From JBMFVE01 sp049966155 (GTDB lineage: Bacteria; Bacteroidota; Ignavibacteria; Kryptoniales; JAKASW01): 64,000 bases of DNA. The notes below the pieces were generated by a model. That model made no database searches. It was not told the origin of the DNA and saw only the letters and a list, made by a program, of their open reading frames with translations. A program made the position numbers and the translations under genes. Shown piece after piece: positions 61,803 through 64,000 of this stretch. Numbering within the stretch: the stretch's first letter is position 1; each line of letters starts with the position of its first letter. The stretch covers positions 1-64,000 of the forward strand of contig JBMFVE010000004.1 of assembly GCA_049966155.1 (NCBI GenBank). Direction: 5' to 3'.

Positions 61803-62804
61803 ATGGCAGAGCTGAGGCAAAACGTGATTACAAGGGATTGGGTTATCATTACTCCGGAGAGAGCGCGTCGTCCTGACCAATTTGCAAAGTCCAATAATGA
61901 AACGTTGCCTTTAGTTCCTTATATGCCCGATTGTCCTTTTTGCAGGGGTAATGAGCATATGACAATGGATGAGATTCTTAAAATTGATGGGAGCGACGGC
62001 TGGAATGTCCGGGTTATTCCAAATAAATTTCCGGCTTTAACTGTCAATGGGGAACGCATTCACAGGGTGGATGGAATTTACAGGTCTATAACAGCGGTGG
62101 GATATCATGAAGTCATTGTAGAACATCCCCTTCATAATACGACTCTGGCTTTGATGAGCGCAGAGGGGATCTCAAAAGTATTGACTGCTTACAAAAGAAG
62201 GTACAGCGTTATAAGACGCGATCCCAGAATTGAGGCTATAATTATTTTTAAAAATCATGGCGAAGAAGCAGGAACATCAATTATTCATCCCCATTCTCAG
62301 CTGGTAGCTACCCCCATAGTGCCATACCAGGTGCGATCACGCATAGATGAAGCTATTCGGTACTTTGATGACACCGGTGAGTGCGTTGGATGCAGAACTG
62401 TCGAAGATGAACTCAGGGCTAAAGAAAGAGTGATACATGAGACTGAACATTTTGTTTGTTTTATACCGTACGCGGCGTTGTCGCCATTTCACACATGGAT
62501 TTTTCCGAAACATCATTCGTGTTCGTTTGATGCTATCACAGACGAGGAATTAAATGATCTTGCGGTGATGATGAAAATTGTTCTTGCTAAACTCTACTCT
62601 GGATTAAACAATCCAAGCTATAATTATTCTATTAGATCAATGCCAACGCGGGAGCAGCAGGCTGAGTATTTTCACTGGTATTTGTCAATTATTCCCAGGG
62701 TGTCCAGGACTGCCGGATTCGAGCTTGGCAGCGGGATGTTTATAAACACTGCCGTTCCGGAGGAAAGCGCAAGGTTTCTTCGTGAGGTAAGAATTAATGA
62801 TTAA
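61803..62804 (+). CDS. galT: Galactose-1-phosphate uridylyltransferase-like HIT protein
   Basis: 333 residues. RRPDQFAKSNNE, the Zn motif CPFCRGNEHMT, GWNVRVIPNKFPAL, NHGEEAGTSIIHPHSQLVATPIVP with the catalytic His-Pro-His-Ser-Gln, CVGCRTVEDEL, and FHWYLSIIPRVSRTAGFELGSGMFIN match GalT. Canonical GalT has HPHGQ; the Ser variant is frequent in the DUF4931/GalT-like group. It may therefore act on another UDP- or ADP-sugar phosphate. The start at 61803 follows AAGGGG. galK and galE are not in the window. Confidence 0.88.
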   Translation: MAELRQNVITRDWVIITPERARRPDQFAKSNNETLPLVPYMPDCPFCRGNEHMTMDEILKIDGSDGWNVRVIPNKFPALTVNGERIHRVDGIYRSITAVGYHEVIVEHPLHNTTLALMSAEGISKVLTAYKRRYSVIRRDPRIEAIIIFKNHGEEAGTSIIHPHSQLVATPIVPYQVRSRIDEAIRYFDDTGECVGCRTVEDELRAKERVIHETEHFVCFIPYAALSPFHTWIFPKHHSCSFDAITDEELNDLAVMMKIVLAKLYSGLNNPSYNYSIRSMPTREQQAEYFHWYLSIIPRVSRTAGFELGSGMFINTAVPEESARFLREVRIND

Positions 62805-62842
62805 TTTGGAGAATACACACCTTTTACTTTTTAAAAACACTG

Positions 62843-63700
62843 TCAATTCTCCTGCTGTTTGTTTCTTGATGCACGTACTTCCATCAGTGTGTATACAAAA
62901 GCAGGGATTGCAATTACAACCATAAACAAAGCAATCAAGAAATACCCGGGATCAACAGGCAGAAAACTGTCAAGTTTCATAAATGTGGCTACCCCAAAAG
63001 CCGCAAATAACATTCCTCCAAAAAAAAGTGTCCTGCCGCCGGTCTGAGCACCAATTTGCTTAATTTCATTTTCACCGGCTAACCTTGTCCATCGTAATGA
63101 TGCCCCGAAAACATATCCGATTACAACAAGCATCAGTGTTGTGCCCAATCCAAAGAACAATCCGGGGAGGAAACCCAGCCAGGGGCTCTTCATTGCAGGT
63201 GCTGCAATCGTGTTGATAAAAAGCGAAAATCCGCCGAAGCCAAAGCCAGCAATAAATCCATGCAATGCTGCCCATCTTGCAGGCGGCGGGCCGGAAATTA
63301 TTTTTGATTCGCTGTGATGTCTTGTTATGACTGATCTGCTCAGCCCCATTTGTCTCACGTCGTCGTGATGATGACCGATGAAATGCAAATGTGGATAATG
63401 ATTCTTGCGCAAAACTATCCCTCCGGCAACCGTCATTGCAAAGCCTACTATCACGTAGACCATTCCATTTATCTCTGCAGAAATTAAAAACGGCGCCAGT
63501 GCCAGATAAGCTGCTTCAGAAAGGAGAGTTCGCTGGATTGTAAATGCGGCCGAAAAATATAAGGCGGCCTTCATCCCTTCTTTCCCACTCCCTCCACCAA
63601 TAGCATAACTGAACGTTATAGGCCATGTGTGTTCATCTGGAAGCACACCGTGTAACAATCCAAACATGAAAGAGTATAAAACAGCTGTTAAAGGTGTCAT
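62843..63700 (-). CDS. NicO/UreH-like membrane protein with histidine-rich loop
   Basis: 285 residues and about seven hydrophobic segments. The opening FGLLHGVLPDEHTWPITF is reminiscent of the HxxxxDH motif of nickel/cobalt (NicO/RcnA/UreH) transporters. A cytoplasmic or periplasmic loop (about 103-140) contains HYPHLHFIGHHHDD and RHHSES, a likely metal-binding stretch. Glycine-rich helices (GFIAGFGFGGF, PGLFFGLGTTLM) follow. A divalent-metal efflux or uptake role is inferred. No urease or hydrogenase genes adjoin it. Confidence 0.7.
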   Translation of the reverse strand: MTPLTAVLYSFMFGLLHGVLPDEHTWPITFSYAIGGGSGKEGMKAALYFSAAFTIQRTLLSEAAYLALAPFLISAEINGMVYVIVGFAMTVAGGIVLRKNHYPHLHFIGHHHDDVRQMGLSRSVITRHHSESKIISGPPPARWAALHGFIAGFGFGGFSLFINTIAAPAMKSPWLGFLPGLFFGLGTTLMLVVIGYVFGASLRWTRLAGENEIKQIGAQTGGRTLFFGGMLFAAFGVATFMKLDSFLPVDPGYFLIALFMVVIAIPAFVYTLMEVRASRNKQQEN

Positions 63701-63886
63701 ATTTGTTATCCTGTAAGAATTTTCTCTATTTTATGGCTGCCTTGTCAATCTCAATGATAAAATCTAATGCTGCTCTCGGTTTTATTCAAATTGATTTCTT
63801 AAGCTACGATAGCTTTGCTCTTGAAATAATTAACTCGAAGAACCGGCTTCAATTTTCGCACAGATTTAATTATTTTAACTATTGAC

Positions 63887-64000
63887 ATGATAAAACTCTT
63901 AACGGCAGAAGAAATGCAGAAATGCGACCGTGAGACAATCAGTCAGGGCCATGTCGCCGGTGAAACCCTCATGGCTAACGCCAGTCACGGTGTCTCCAAG
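63887..64000 (+). CDS. NAD(P)H-hydrate epimerase (NnrE/YjeF N-domain), partial
   Basis: Only the first 38 residues are visible before the right edge. MIKLLTAEEMQKCDRETISQ followed by GHVAGETLMANAS matches the start of YjeF N-domain proteins, which repair hydrated NAD(P)H. The family usually carries a fused ATP/ADP-dependent dehydratase domain that would lie outside the window. The ATG at 63887 follows an AT-rich 186-base gap in which I see no other gene. Confidence 0.85.
   Translation, partial: MIKLLTAEEMQKCDRETISQGHVAGETLMANASHGVSK

Noticed and set aside
63694..63885. A 63-codon plus-strand frame just before the NnrE-like gene
   Set aside because: It overlaps the start of the divergent NicO-like gene, has no ribosome-binding site and has a composition typical of non-coding AT-rich DNA.
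63887..64000. Assigning the fused NnrD dehydratase half
   Set aside because: Only the first 38 codons are inside the window, so the second domain cannot be seen.

Overview
The window reads as one contiguous piece of a Gram-negative, largely anaerobic bacterial chromosome of the Bacteroidota/Chlorobiota/Ignavibacteriota (FCB) type. This placement is an inference. It rests on an Oar-like TonB-dependent receptor with a carboxypeptidase-regulatory domain, a FadL/GDSL-lipoprotein pair, NifJ-type pyruvate:ferredoxin oxidoreductase followed by a dihydroorotate-dehydrogenase-like protein, a thioredoxin-reductase-like ferredoxin-NADP reductase, and an LpxH-like lipid A hydrolase with a heptosyltransferase. 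Genes are closely packed, many with ATGA, GTGA or TTGA overlaps. Two promoters with TTGACT/TTGAAA and TAAAAT/TATATT boxes 17 bases apart suggest an ordinary sigma-70-type consensus. I found no rRNA, tRNA, CRISPR array, transposase or prophage. Layout: 1-2741 (minus) is an oxidative-stress cluster of rubrerythrin, a two-[4Fe-4S]/CCG protein, Dps and a partial DUF3501 gene; an array of palindromic and direct repeats (2722-3016) runs into the rubrerythrin start. 3148-9738 holds an SPFH-like membrane protein and a giant (about 1860 residue) protein with an aminotransferase fold, the most unusual locus here. 9821-15908 is an envelope/housekeeping run: YdcF-like DUF218 protein, NusB, UMF1-type MFS transporter, a small unknown protein, LpxH-like phosphoesterase and PBP1A. 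15986-20254 has an SDR lacking the usual Tyr/Lys pair and an Oar-like outer membrane protein. 20543-26231 has NifJ, the DHOD-like protein and PurC. 26220-29996 has a heptosyltransferase-type GT9 enzyme and a Mg-chelatase-like AAA+/VWA pair. 30074-34205 has a TIGR01777 oxidoreductase, a DUF167 protein, FadL and a GDSL lipoprotein. 34332-44495 has PurL, a YihY/BrkB membrane protein, an extended SDR, alpha-glucan phosphorylase, transketolase and phosphoglucose isomerase. 44515-45999 (minus) is a fusion of a phytol-kinase-like and a DUF92 domain. 46085-51500 holds HutH and HutU separated by a YkoF-like protein, a methyltransferase and adenosine deaminase. 51533-57155 has an alpha/beta hydrolase, two peroxiredoxins, FolE, an SDR, ferredoxin-NADP reductase and an MFS exporter. 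57157-64000 has a Spy/CpxP-like protein, Tgt-YajC-RibBA, GreA-CYTH-GalT, a NicO-like membrane protein and the start of an NAD(P)HX epimerase. Physiologically the genes describe a fermentative or anaerobically respiring heterotroph: glycogen mobilisation (GlgP) feeds PGI and transketolase, pyruvate is oxidised by NifJ to reduced ferredoxin, FNR exchanges those electrons with NADPH, and histidine is degraded by HutH/HutU. Rubrerythrin, Dps and two thiol peroxidases protect against oxygen. No single unambiguous new system is proven. The best candidates for new biology are the SPFH/giant PLP-enzyme pair, the AAA+/VWA pair with a cysteine cluster, the phytol-kinase/DUF92 fusion, and the repeat array that has overwritten the start of rubrerythrin.
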